Source: Streptomyces sp. FIT100 (GTDB lineage: Bacteria > Actinomycetota > Actinomycetes > Streptomycetales > Streptomycetaceae). Taken from it: 64,000 nt of DNA. This document shows positions 18,001-27,300 of this stretch, piece after piece. The stretch is taken from assembly GCF_024584805.1 (NCBI RefSeq), contig NZ_CP075715.1, positions 7,721,526-7,785,525 on the forward strand. Direction: 5' to 3'. A model generated the notes under the pieces. The model ran no database searches. It was not told the origin of the DNA and saw only the letters and a list, made by a program, of their open reading frames with translations. Made by a program: the position numbers and the translations under genes. Numbering within the stretch: position 1 is the first letter of the stretch; the number at the start of each line of letters is the position of its first letter.

Positions 18001-19038
18001 GACCGTGCCTTGCCTCTGTCCGCGCATATCGTCTACCAGCTGGCCGGGACCGACGAAAGCGTCACCCTGGACTTGACCAACCCACCCGCCGGGGCGAACA
18101 CCTACACCGTCCATACGACAGCGAAAACCAGCCTCGCGCTCTCTTCCCAAAACGCGTCCGGTGCCCAGCCGGTCATCGTCCAGGGATTCCGGGCAGTGGA
18201 CGGGAGCGAGCTCCCTCCATCGGGAAACAACGCCCACGCCCAGCTCACGGCCGCGCTCGACAGCACGCTCCAGCGGTCCCTCACCATCACGTTGCGCGAC
18301 GTCAGCCACGACACGTGGACGTTCGGGAACCCGGCGGGTCTCAGCGCCAACACCAGTGTCACTCCCTCCCCCATCCCCCAGGTCGGCAGCGGCAAGACCA
18401 CCTCCGTCGTCGTGACCACCCCAAGCACCACCGGCGATCTGACCGGTTCCATCCCCTGCACACCCGAGGGAGGGCGGCAACCCCTCACGCTCTCCTGGAC
18501 CGCTACGGACCACGGCGTGGTGATCTACAAGGTGAGCAGCGACGACGCGGCTGTTTCCGCCTACGTAGGCAACGACAAGATCACCACCAGCGGGCTGCGC
18601 AAGAGTGCCTCACAGGACGGTGGAGGCCTCCACGCGGCCGTGCACATCAGCCTGAAGAACTCCGCCCACCGAGCCGCCACACTCTCCCTGCGCAACATAC
18701 TGCCCGCCACTTTGCAACGGTCCTCTTGCTCACTGCAGGAGGGCAACTGGACCACCGAGCCGGAGAACTACATCGCCAAGGACAAAACCGCGACGCCCAC
18801 CTGCACGGTTGACGATCCGGGCAAGGCCATGACGGGAAACGTCACTTACACATACACCCTGGCGCCAGGAAAGGAGGACAGCCTCGCCTTCGATTGGACC
18901 AGCACGTCCAGTGACACGACCTTCACCGTGAGATGCCCCAAGGACGCCGAGATCAAGACGGGCAACACCCCGTGGATAGCGGAAAAAACCACCACAGATG
19001 GAGAGGAAACGGTGTGGGTACTGAGGAGGCAGCAGTAG
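15040..19038 (+). CDS. Baseplate J/gp47-like protein with hemopexin-like insert and C-terminal modules
   Basis: A 1332-aa version of Afp11, which is normally shorter. The gp47/J core is split: N-terminal part about residues 20-470 (PEWTDHNVSDPGITLVEACA) and C-terminal part about 700-920 (RAVTSEDYERALRDAVPGLA). Between them, about 487-514 is a tetrapeptide repeat (NSTE/NSAR) and about 515-695 resembles hemopexin repeats (IDAALRIDATTVYLFKG, YHLFRGAQYVEIQ, ELWPGIDRI). Residues about 940-1332 are three beta-sandwich-like modules, the last two matching the C terminus of the tail protein at 24393-28283. The core forms the baseplate wedge; the additions look like surface-exposed binding modules. Start overlaps the gp25 gene. 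Confidence 0.85.
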   Translation: MSTPPPPVPQPSDEALARLAEEGPAALDTLRFQDVVDNAKRLIPHLYPEWTDHNVSDPGITLVEACAARIDELSYRLGRVTGPVREAFLRLLAPPRRPAVPARALLTFTHEPGPAAPVPLVVPAGTQISTGSAGGDSARGEEIIFTLQEEVNLPPVQVFLYGKAADEANMPPVTGGGESAILYSGTLAPDGTYDTGEPGPDASAIVLVADPGPDKLLTLHLSLRARSGRPGPLQWQISTKDGWKMPESLGTSSPEPFAGPTQVTLKVPDSRLRYHPSITLGSVESFPMFRPAEEYLALRLTADTSAAGKATWSIAALHPAEAVSAPAPALQVVPFNQQHLTVAESTGQPAQRLRLAAFPVAGGGIEVTTQPKAGMLQTWTRTTSFATSGPDDSHYVLDAAAGEIVFGPAIATPDGPRLCGRTPAVGAEIRARADTTRGALGNVPAHSLTQFAGQQTGPQPVPDAVVTTAAADYVFVGPLVAGRSHLNSTENSTENSARNSTENSARNSTENSAGIPTVQPYTGLWPALRQFPRINAGVELGEDSLILFSGSSYLTLPTPDKTQPSSDLTPLPISGLLGTTVSAALQSFAHGIDAALRIDATTVYLFKGPLALAMTIQNGKLTSPGTPQPISSLFRYLPPSFTSGLSAATAVHGKTGTYHLFRGAQYVEIQKTGEGVLACASPARPSAELWPGIDRITPRIMVTNPAPAVGGSDPATFPELLRDTPAGLAHPQRAVTSEDYERALRDAVPGLARVICRTSAQGFGDLSVLLIPELPAGTPPTAHSLTPSPGLVAAARERLETLRLLGTRLQVTNPSYHRLRITATLTTDTPPPHTLLREQVRAALVAAFHPITGGRSQTGWPLDRLPVSGDVITALARFPGTRVTGDPVVEDLDAGGDGSAFLPVLDLLDLTINGVDHQDSHALTPSSGQADGQSPATADRSVSLNLTTPSGRIWRRTHCETQNGRWDTPPPENLSPETARTVVCAAADRALPLSAHIVYQLAGTDESVTLDLTNPPAGANTYTVHTTAKTSLALSSQNASGAQPVIVQGFRAVDGSELPPSGNNAHAQLTAALDSTLQRSLTITLRDVSHDTWTFGNPAGLSANTSVTPSPIPQVGSGKTTSVVVTTPSTTGDLTGSIPCTPEGGRQPLTLSWTATDHGVVIYKVSSDDAAVSAYVGNDKITTSGLRKSASQDGGGLHAAVHISLKNSAHRAATLSLRNILPATLQRSSCSLQEGNWTTEPENYIAKDKTATPTCTVDDPGKAMTGNVTYTYTLAPGKEDSLAFDWTSTSSDTTFTVRCPKDAEIKTGNTPWIAEKTTTDGEETVWVLRRQQ
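16498..16581 (+). repeat. 12-bp in-frame tandem repeat (seven units)
   Basis: Seven 12-bp units starting AACTCC encode NSTE, NSTE, NSAR, NSTE, NSAR, NSTE and NSAG at the start of the hemopexin-like insert. Units are near-identical at the DNA level, so the array could change length by slippage without breaking the frame. Confidence 0.9.
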
Positions 19039-19439
19039 GAGACGTGAATCGGAATCAACACCCCAAATCTACTGATCCCGCACATGTAAGCAACCCCAGT
19101 CCACCCGCAGCTCAAGGAATAAGTCATACCGACACACACCGGTACGGCCTCTCCCGCGTCGCCCCGTAAGCATCCATAACTGAGTTGGTCTTTGCTGCGA
19201 TCACCTACGCGCTGGTCAGCGGTTACGCCTGGAGGGGCCTTGTCTCCTTGCTTTAAAGTGTCGAAGTCGAACAATGCATCGCCGGTTTGCCGTCTGGTCT
19301 CGTGCGGGGATCTGGGGCCAGCTGCACCACAGGATTTGCCAGCTCCTGGGCGCCATCGCGATGGATCACTCCTGAATAGTCTTCCCAGTAATCGACATCC
19401 CATCCAAAGTGAAGTGCAGCCGAATATGTGAGAGATTTC
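19039..19439. other. Intergenic stretch before the collagen-like genes
   Basis: About 400 bp with no gene. Its lower GC and the change in codon use beyond it mark the start of an accessory segment. The last 30 bases, up to the ATG at 19440, resemble the bases just before the third collagen-like gene (ATG at 21859), so these two genes appear to share an ancestral upstream sequence. Confidence 0.45.
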
Positions 19440-19880
19440 ATGAGTGAAGAATTAGACGTGACAATACGACAGAAGACGCAAGGTCCCAAGGGGGACACCG
19501 GGCTCCAAGGGGACGTCGGCGCCAAGGGGAAAATCGGCGCCAAGGGGAAGAGAGGCTCTAAAGGGAACGTCGGATCCAAAGGGAAACCCGGACCCAAGGG
19601 AATGACCCTGTCGGGCGATATTCTTTGTTTTACGGGGGAGACCCTCCGCTTCGGGCGATCCACGGGGCTGAAGGGGATCTCCGCCAGGTTTCCCGTATTC
19701 GTGATAACATCCGATAGTTTCTCTATAGCCTACGAGCGATGGCGTGGGGGCACGGTCACTCTAAAATGCGAGATAGAAAGTGATGGGACACTTAAGGTTG
19801 TCGAAGGAGGTGATGACGTCAGGGATAATAAAACGCAGAACTTCGGCAGGCTTCGGCAGCACACGCTTAAAATGTCCTAG
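19440..19880 (+). CDS. Collagen-like protein 1 (basic) with C-terminal domain
   Basis: A 146-aa protein. A 14-residue leader (with VTIRQKTQ) precedes 14 uninterrupted Gly-X-Y triplets from GPKGDT to GPKGMT, with net charge about +8 (many GAK, GKR, GSK triplets). The rest, about 90 residues, is a beta-rich domain with no recognised family (FVITSDSFSIAYERW, then GTVTLKCEIESDGTL). No signal peptide is present, so it is probably a structural component of the particle, like collagen-like fibres of phage tails, rather than a secreted protein. An ATG in frame with an upstream GTG at 19428 gives two possible starts. It lies inside the eCIS cluster between the two gp47-like genes. Confidence 0.75.
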   Translation: MSEELDVTIRQKTQGPKGDTGLQGDVGAKGKIGAKGKRGSKGNVGSKGKPGPKGMTLSGDILCFTGETLRFGRSTGLKGISARFPVFVITSDSFSIAYERWRGGTVTLKCEIESDGTLKVVEGGDDVRDNKTQNFGRLRQHTLKMS

Positions 19881-20042
19881 GCGCGCCAGAAATTCGAGTG
19901 TGCACGCAGAAATACCAGCGACGCTTTGGACCGTTTGGGGAAGAGGTTGGGCTGCCGTCACTCCACCATTCCGCAAGAGAATAAAAGCGGCGTCACGGTA
20001 CAGTCCAGAACCTCATCGTTTCGGATTCATATTGGGAGCAGC

Positions 20043-20216
20043 ATGTCCGAGAACACCGTTACGATTTATCTAGGCCCTGGCCTCAAAGGCGAGACCGGAG
20101 ATAAAGGCAAGCGCGGAGATAAGGGCGAGCGCGGAGATAAGGGCGAGCGCGGAGATAAGGGCGAGCCCGGAGACAAAGGCCAGACCGGAGACAAAGGTCC
20201 GCCTGGGGACGATTGA
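20043..20216 (+). CDS. Collagen-like protein 2 (charge-balanced), short
   Basis: A 57-aa protein of an 11-residue leader (MSENTVTIYLG) and 15 Gly-X-Y triplets, many of the form GDK/GER, ending GPPGDD before the stop. Net charge of the triplets is about -1, with alternating acid and base. The DNA is a run of nearly identical 18-bp units starting GGAGATAAGGGCGAGCGC. It lacks the C-terminal domain of its two neighbours. The loss may be recent, since transposase remnants begin about 300 bp downstream. GGGAG lies about five bases before the ATG. Confidence 0.65.
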   Translation: MSENTVTIYLGPGLKGETGDKGKRGDKGERGDKGERGDKGEPGDKGQTGDKGPPGDD

Positions 20217-20519
20217 GGATCGAACTTTCGGAGTTGTTTGGCAAACCGCATCAGCTGGAGCGTGCGGTCGATGCCTGGGTGACTTCGGTGCAGTGAGAGG
20301 TGATCATGCTCCAGCGTGCCACCCGTGGAGTTCCGCGCGGCGTGGGTGTTGCGGGAACAACGCCCACGACGGATACCACCATGTCTGGGGATATCGAGCG
20401 CATCCTGCAGTACACGATGCCCGCGTGAGGGCTGGAACGGCCACCGCGTGACCATCAAGGGCCGTGTGGACTCCTGACGATCGCGCGGTGGCCGCGGGCA
20501 CAGGAACGACGCCGCCGCT

Positions 20520-21281
20520 GGCGGGCGACGTTCGACGTTCGACCAGGCCATGGCCCCTGATCGCGGGCCGATTCCGGTGCGGGTGGAGCCGCGTGCCACA
20601 GCCCGCGCCTTCGTACTCGTCCTGCTGGCCGGCGTCGAGCGGAGGAACTGTTGACGGCTGGCCGAACAGGCCGGTCACACCCGCCCCGGACCGGTGCAGT
20701 GGCTGCTGCAAGGTGCACGCTGGGACGCCGACGCGCCCGTCCGCGACGACATCCGCGCCTACGTCCTCGATCGCCTCGGCGCCGACAACGGCGTGCTGAT
20801 CGCAGGCGAGACAGGACTTCTGGAGAAGGGCACCGCTTCGGCGGTCGTGCAGCAACACCACATGGACGCTACGGGCCGGTCTGAGAACAACCAGGTCGGC
20901 GTGTTCCTCGCTACACCTCCCGCAAGGCGGGCACTGATCGACCGTCGGCTTTGCCTGCCCGGGCGTGCGTGGTGCCAGGACGTCGATCGCCGCAGTCGCG
21001 CAGGGGTGCCTCACCAGGCGGAGTTCGCGACCAAACCCGCTCTGGCCGGGCAGAAGATCGAGGCAACCCTGGACGCGAGGATCAGCGATTCCTGGGAAAC
21101 GGCGGATGAGGCAAACGGCCAAGGCCCCACTCTGCGTGCTTTGTTGGAGCCCCGCCGGATCGGCTACGTGCTGGCCCGCCGAGGCGAGTACCGCTGTCGG
21201 CCGTGTTCGGGGCCGGACACCTCCGATCCGACGGTCTCCCACCTGATCGACGCCTCGCCGCTTCTGGCGAGATGGAGCTGA
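20520..21281 (+). pseudogene. IS701-family transposase remnant
   Basis: One + strand frame reads as a degraded DDE transposase of the IS701 family. Recognisable parts are RVEPRATARAFVLVLLAGVE, RLAEQAGH, WLLQGARWDADA, GVLIAGETGLLEKGT, NNQVGVFLA and FATKPALAGQKIEATLDA. A stop (TGA, 20652-20654) stands where the family has tryptophan, and the N terminus and C-terminal domain are missing or frame-shifted. The VxDET catalytic block reads AGETG here, so a catalytic aspartate is lost. It cannot be functional. It interrupts the eCIS cluster between two collagen-like genes. Confidence 0.75.
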
Positions 21282-21324
21282 CCGCGATCCGCACTCGCAC
21301 GTTCCGAAGTCCACCAGCACGTCT

Positions 21325-21630
21325 GACAGTTGGTGACGACCAGGCTCCGGATGCCAGCGGGCAGGAAATCGTTGGACCTGGACGGGGTCCTGGTCGACGC
21401 CCACTCGGACAAGCAGGACGCGGCTCCGACCTGGAAGAAGACCCACGGCCACCACCCGCTCATGGGGTCTGTCGACCACGGCCCCTGAGGGACCGGAAAA
21501 CCCGTCGCCGCTCTCCTTCGCCCCGGCAACGCGGGCTCGACCACGGCCGCCGACCACATAACCGCCACGCGCCTCACCCTCACTCAACTGCTGGAGAAGT
21601 ACCGGGCGAGGACGGCGGACGCTGATTCGC
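21325..21630 (+). pseudogene. IS1380-family transposase remnant
   Basis: A fragment resembling the central part of IS1380-type transposases: LDLDGVLVDAHSDKQDAAP, then TWKKTHGHHPLMGSVDHGP. A frameshift follows, and the homology resumes with VAALLRPGNAGSTTAADHI and a final helical stretch. Both ends of the gene are missing, and terminal inverted repeats are not visible. With the IS701 remnant it shows that this part of the cluster was an insertion target that has since decayed. Confidence 0.65.
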
Positions 21631-21858
21631 TGCGACTCCAGTGGGTCAGAGACGGACGGATGCCCAGGGCGATGCCATCGCGGGCTCCGTTGCTGAACCC
21701 TAGGTCAGCGAGAAGCGTGTCGGCGACGAGTTCTGGGCTCAGCCGGCTGTGGCGGGAGAGGGCGTCAGGGTGGGAGGCAGGCGAGGCCAGCGTCGATGGT
21801 CTTCGCGACGGCCGACATTTCAGTCTCCCCAATGCTACTGAATACATCGAGGGATTCC

Positions 21859-22308
21859 ATGGCCGAACAACGAGAATCAGTAACGCAGGAGAAAACGCAA
21901 GGCCCCAAAGGGGACACCGGCCCCAAAGGGGATGCTGGGCCCGAAGGGGACACCGGCCCCGAAGGGGATGCTGGACCCGAAGGGGACACCGGACTCGAAG
22001 GAGATACAGGACCCAGAGGAGACGACGCATTATGTGCTGTACTGGTCGCTACTTATCCCAATCAAGAACTATTCTATGAGCGTTTTGATGGATTAGAATT
22101 GGTGGCCGAGTCAACTTCCAGCACTAGCGAAGCTGTATATATCGTGACATCCAAAATCTCGGCAACTGTCGGCGTTCCAAACAAGCAAATACAGATATAC
22201 CATCGGTCTGGAAAGATCACATCTTCTTTCTTCGACGTTAATTACACTACAGAGATTGTCGATGGAATCAAGATTTATAGAGCTGTCCTGAGACTGAAGC
22301 AGTCATGA
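21859..22308 (+). CDS. Collagen-like protein 3 (acidic) with C-terminal domain
   Basis: A 149-aa protein. A short leader ending VTQEKTQ, like that of collagen-like protein 1, precedes 14 Gly-X-Y triplets (GPKGDT through GPRGDD) with net charge about -9. A domain of about 90 residues follows (FYERFDGLELVAES, then IVTSKISATVGVPNKQIQIY). The 18-bp units alternate, giving a 36-bp period. The C-terminal part has distinctly lower GC than neighbouring genes, suggesting acquisition from elsewhere. No signal peptide. The similar leader, equal triplet number and similar upstream bases show common descent with protein 1, while the charges are opposite. Confidence 0.75.
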   Translation: MAEQRESVTQEKTQGPKGDTGPKGDAGPEGDTGPEGDAGPEGDTGLEGDTGPRGDDALCAVLVATYPNQELFYERFDGLELVAESTSSTSEAVYIVTSKISATVGVPNKQIQIYHRSGKITSSFFDVNYTTEIVDGIKIYRAVLRLKQS

Positions 22309-22437
22309 ATCTCGCCTGGACGGTGGCCAGCTGCCACACGGAAACGGCCTGAAGGGGAAAAATCGCCGACCTCTCCAGGAGTGAACCCAGATCGAACGTT
22401 CCAACCCTGTCGATCCCCTAACGACTCGAGGAAAGTC

Positions 22438-24294
22438 ATGCCCGACATCGATGCGGCCCCTCCCACGACCCGGACAACAGAAGACAATCGTCCACCCCCA
22501 CTGATCCCCTTCATAGACGACCCGGCCGCTCGCCCGCCCTTTGCCCGCCTCTTCTCGGAGATACTCGCTCCGCTGGCCCGGAATTACAACCTGCTGCCGG
22601 ACGCCGCTCTACGACTCTTCGCGGACGAACTCGGCGAGAACCTTCCGCTGAGCGCGCCCGCCCTCGCCGACATCATGGTGGACATGGCCCCGTCACTGGA
22701 CCAGGTGGTGACCCTCCCCCCCGGCACGGCGTTCGCCACCTCCTCCAGCGAGGGGGCCAACCCCGTCGTCTTCTCCACCCTCGCCGAGCGCGTGCTGGAG
22801 TCCGCCTGCCTGCTCACCGCCGGGATTCTCCCCACGAGCGCCGACACCAAGGGCACCGCCCAGTTCGTCCCCATCGCACACGACCTCCCCGTCGAGACCG
22901 CACACTGCGTCCTGTTCGTTCTGTCCCGGCCGCTGCCGGGCATGACCTGCCTGGTGACGCTCCCGACGGACATCCCGGACAGCGCGAGCATGCACTGGGA
23001 AGCCTGGCAGTCCGGGGAGTGGGTCTCCTGCGGCACCAGCCTGTCCGCCGCGCCCAAGTCCGCCGAGTTCGCCGTCCCCGTCCCTCCCTCACACAGCCCT
23101 TACGACTTCCCCGCCACGGGCGAGCATCCCCCAGCGCCCGGCGCGGGGCTGCTGAGGTGCTCCGCCGATTCGCCCTTCACACTCCTCGGGGAAGCGGGCG
23201 TACGGTGCCGGGGCAGCGTGACCGCGGTGCAAGGGGAACTGGTCCACGACGAGATCCTCGGCCGCTCGGACGGCACTCCGGCTCAGCAGTTCCCCTTACG
23301 CCAGCCGATCTCCACCACCTACCTGCGCCCCTTGGTCGAGTCGGTTCAGGACGCGCACGTTGAACGATGGACCATGGTGGACTCCTTCGCCGCATCCGGT
23401 CCGCTTGACCGCCACTTCATGGTCAACGCCGCCACAAGCCGCATCGCGTTCAGCCCTGACCCGCAACGAGGCGGCACACCACCGCCGGGAGCCACCCTGC
23501 GCATCCCCTCCTACCACTGCGGCGGCGGAGCGGCGGGAAACGTACCCGGCAGGTCCATCTCGATCCTCCAGACACCTCGGCCAGAGATCACCGGGGTCTT
23601 CAATCCATACGCCGCGATCGGCGGCACCGAGCCACGAGACACTCACCGCTCCTATACCGCCAGGCGACGGCCGGTACTCCTGACCGGGGCATCAGCAACC
23701 GCCCAGGAATGTGAGGACCTCGCCCTCTCCTCCGGTCTCGGCATCGCCCGCGCCCTGTGCGCACCCACCGCGGCCGGCAGCCAGGCAGCCGCGGTCAAAC
23801 TGTACGTGTTGCCCACCGCACAACCCGACACCCTGGGGCGCCTGACGGAGGACCAGCTCACCCCTTCCCCCGACGCCGTGGACGCCATCCGGCGCGACCT
23901 GGGGCCCCGCCTGCCGACGGGAGCCGACATCATCGTCACCCGCTTCCCGCTGATGGAGATCAGCACGGCGGTAACGGTCCGGGCCGAGCAGTGGGCTTCC
24001 CCCCAGGAACGCAAAACGCTCGCACGGGACGCCTGTCTGGCCCTCTACCGCTACTTCAGCCCCCTGCCTGGCGCCGGCCCCTCGGGAGACGGATGGCCCG
24101 TGGGCCAGAGCGCTCAGAACAGCGACATCCACCGAGCCCTCCTCGACGTCCCCAACATCGACGGCGTCACACGCGCCGAACTCCGGGGGCCGAGCGCCGT
24201 CCCACCGCACTCCCTGGTCTACTCCGGACACCACACCGTCACCTGCATCACCTTCGACGGCCAGACCGACTACGACGCCACCTTCCGAGGCTGA
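22438..24294 (+). CDS. Second baseplate J/gp47-like protein (Afp12-like)
   Basis: A 618-aa protein of the Afp12 class. The N terminus (DPAARPPFARLFSEILAPLA) and the central STTYLRPLVESVQDAHVERW segment fit baseplate proteins of this group. The C-terminal part (VNPYAA-like FNPYAAIGGTEPRDTHRSY, then SSGLGIARALCAPTAAGS) corresponds to the gp47 end. It should complete the baseplate wedge and anchor the fibre-type protein encoded next. ATG at 22438 follows GAGGAAAG. An in-frame GTG at 22381 is possible but has no better signal. The following gene starts 98 bp downstream. Confidence 0.8.
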   Translation: MPDIDAAPPTTRTTEDNRPPPLIPFIDDPAARPPFARLFSEILAPLARNYNLLPDAALRLFADELGENLPLSAPALADIMVDMAPSLDQVVTLPPGTAFATSSSEGANPVVFSTLAERVLESACLLTAGILPTSADTKGTAQFVPIAHDLPVETAHCVLFVLSRPLPGMTCLVTLPTDIPDSASMHWEAWQSGEWVSCGTSLSAAPKSAEFAVPVPPSHSPYDFPATGEHPPAPGAGLLRCSADSPFTLLGEAGVRCRGSVTAVQGELVHDEILGRSDGTPAQQFPLRQPISTTYLRPLVESVQDAHVERWTMVDSFAASGPLDRHFMVNAATSRIAFSPDPQRGGTPPPGATLRIPSYHCGGGAAGNVPGRSISILQTPRPEITGVFNPYAAIGGTEPRDTHRSYTARRRPVLLTGASATAQECEDLALSSGLGIARALCAPTAAGSQAAAVKLYVLPTAQPDTLGRLTEDQLTPSPDAVDAIRRDLGPRLPTGADIIVTRFPLMEISTAVTVRAEQWASPQERKTLARDACLALYRYFSPLPGAGPSGDGWPVGQSAQNSDIHRALLDVPNIDGVTRAELRGPSAVPPHSLVYSGHHTVTCITFDGQTDYDATFRG

Positions 24295-24392
24295 CCCGCA
24301 CCGACCACGGCCGCCGCCCCACCCGGGCACCGCCCCTACCGTGCCAGCCGCCCTCGCCTCCGTGCGCTCGCCGCGACCGACAGGGATCCGCC

Positions 24393-27300
24393 ATGACCAA
24401 ACCGACCAAACCTACACTCGCCCTCCCGGCCGCCCTCGCACGAGACCCGGTCATGCGGGAGTTCGCCGAACGTCTCGCCCTCATGCTGGAGCCCTTCCCC
24501 CGGGCCTTGGAGGACTTCCCCCGCCTGCTCGACGCCTGGCGGACGGATCCCGCCTGGCTGGACTGGCTGAGCCAGATCACCGGCGCACCGGATACCCCGC
24601 AGTGGGACGAAGCCGCCCGCCGGGCCGCGGTCGAGGCCGCGGCAGCCCTCGCCGCCCAGCAGGGCACCCACGAGGCGCTCATACGAGAGGCCGGCCTGCT
24701 GGGATGGGAGCTGTCCATATCCGATCCAGGCCAAGTCACCACAACGGACCAGTGGTTCGGACCCAGGCGCTCACTGGTCGTCGCACTGGCATGGTCGCCC
24801 GCCGACACCGTCAGACTGGTCAGTGCACGGCCCCAGCTGGACGCCATCGTCCGCCGCCACTGCCCCGCACACGTCCCCTACACGGTCGTGGTGGGTGAGG
24901 GGTTCACCCCGTCCGCCGCCCTTTCCCTGCCCAGTGACGTGGGCGACACGGGGCAGCCGCGCACCGTGTTCTTCTACGGCCCCCACCCCGAAGGCGACCA
25001 GACGGTCGGCTACGACCTATCCGTACCCGCGCCCGTCCCCGGCCCCCGGCGACTGAATGCCCGCTGGTCCGGCCTGGCGCAGCTGGGGAGTGTCGGCAAG
25101 AACTTCGGGAAGGGATCTGCGGGACACATCGACGCAGCGGTTTGCTACCCCGATCTCGGCTTCTACCTGATATCCGGTGACGAGGTAGCCGTATGGGACA
25201 AGAGCGCCGAGGCGTTCAACAAGATCGCCGGACTGAACAGCATCTTCCCCAATCTGCCGCGAAGGCAGGCGACGCAGGCCCTGGACGGTACGCTGACCAT
25301 CAGAATTCCGCTGATTGACGATGTCCTGTCCATCCCCTCCGGGAACGACAAGGGTCTCTACGTCTTCTCCGGAGAACACTCGATCCGCTACAGCTCACCG
25401 GGGGCGACGAACCCCGAGACGAAAACGATCAAGGAACTTTACACGACAGACCTCCCTCCCGAGTTCCACCGGAACCTCGACGCCGTCGTGGAAGACCCGT
25501 TCCGTGAGGGAATCCACTACCTCATCAAGGGACCGCAGTGCGCGGAGGTAGACGGCTTCACCTACAAGGCCACCCACCTGATCCGTGACCTATGGCCAGG
25601 ACTCCCCGTCCGCACGGCCTCCGAGCAGACCGGTGGAGGCGCTCTGACCATCGAGGCCACCCTCGTCCCCCTCCACTCCGGCTTCCGGCTCTCCTACTTC
25701 GCCCGTGCACTGACCGAAGGCGCCCAGGTCTATCTCTACGAAGGCACCAAGAAGACGTCCGGAGAGCTCGCTGCCCTGCCACCGGTCGGCCAGAAGCCGG
25801 CACCCGGGTCGGCCGGCAACGTCCTGTTCGAGGGCAGCGTCCTCACAAGCCCCGGCGGCTACACCCTCTACTACGCAGATCCCGCCTTCAACAAATGGCT
25901 GTCCGATCCAGCTGAATTTACCGCAATCCTGAAAAAGGAAGACTACGGAACGTTCAGCCTCAAAGGCGATGCGGGCGGCAAGACCGCGAACCGCAAGAAT
26001 CCAAAATTCACGTGCCAGACCCCATACCCGCGGAGCGCGACCCTCGCTCTGTACAACGCCGCCGACAAGGCTTCCGACCTCGACCAGGCACAGAAGGAGA
26101 TCCCCACACCCCTGTTCTCGAAGCCGATAGCCAACCAGAACACCGTGCAGGACGTGACCGCCGACAATACGTTCCTGCCCGGCCCTTACAAGGCATACCT
26201 GCTGGCCCGCGACGGCCACGCGTTCCTGGCCGAGCCGCTCAAGGACATCACGCTCACCCTCGACCCGAGCGCCATCGGCACACTGCACCTGGGCGGCACG
26301 GAGGCGGACGACCAGAAGGGCACCATCCCGCTCGACCGGAAGCCCGTCATCTCCTACACGCCTTCAGGTGAGGAGACATGGACCACGGGGACACTCCACA
26401 TCTTCCCGCAGGCCGCGCAGGACGCGGCCCCCAACACCCTGCCTGCCGCCGCAGCCGTGCTCACCTATGACATGGTCGACCTCAAGTCGCCCTTCCCTCT
26501 TGCTGATTCACTCCCGGTCGGCGGCTACACCGCCTACTTCTGCGCGGGGAAGGCCTGGCTCGCCAAACCGAAGCGCTTCACCGTCACCGCCCCCGCCGCC
26601 AGCGGAGAGCTCAAGGTCAATACACCCAGCAGCAACGGAACGGCGAACGTCCTGACGTACAGGACCCCATACGCGAACAGCGGCAACCAAATCGTCGTGG
26701 TCCGTGAACTCGACGACCACGCCCCGACCATCAACACCCATGCCGGCCAATGGGACTACGTCTACCGCACCACGGCATCCGACCAACATGGTGAGATCAC
26801 CATCACCACCACGAATCTCCTGCCGCAGGGCTCCCCGGCGGACGCGGCGCCCGGCACCTACACGGTGCGCCTCGTGACCAGCAGCGGCGCTCCACTGGCA
26901 GACCCGGTCACGATCAGCGCCACCCTGAGCCCTGCGCAGTACGAAACCCTGCGCATCACACAACCACTCCCGGAAACGCGCATCAACACCGCCAGTACGA
27001 TCAAGCTCGAATACACAACCAAATACTTCAACCCGGAAAACATCATCACCGTGCGGGGGGCCGGGGACAACCAGATATATTCCCAAAAAACCGAGGCAGG
27101 GAAAACCGAGCAAGAAATAGGAGGAGACAAGCTGCTGGACGGCATGCGCCTGTACCCGGGCAACCACACGATCTACTACCAGGCGCACCGCTCCGTACCC
27201 CTGGCCCAACCACTCACATTCCTGGTCCACGCGCCGCGCGCTTCAGGATCCATCGCCGTGTCTCCAACCTCGCCCCACGTGGGCGAAAAATTCCGCATAG

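Noticed and set aside
19470..22020. Short regularly spaced 18-bp repeats that look like a CRISPR array
   Set aside because: The units have no spacers and encode Gly-X-Y triplets in frame within three genes. They are collagen repeats.
21584..22030. Repetitive - strand frame opposite collagen-like protein 3
   Set aside because: Its repeats are the antisense reading of the Gly-X-Y codons. The + strand has the start, the ribosome binding site and the domain structure.
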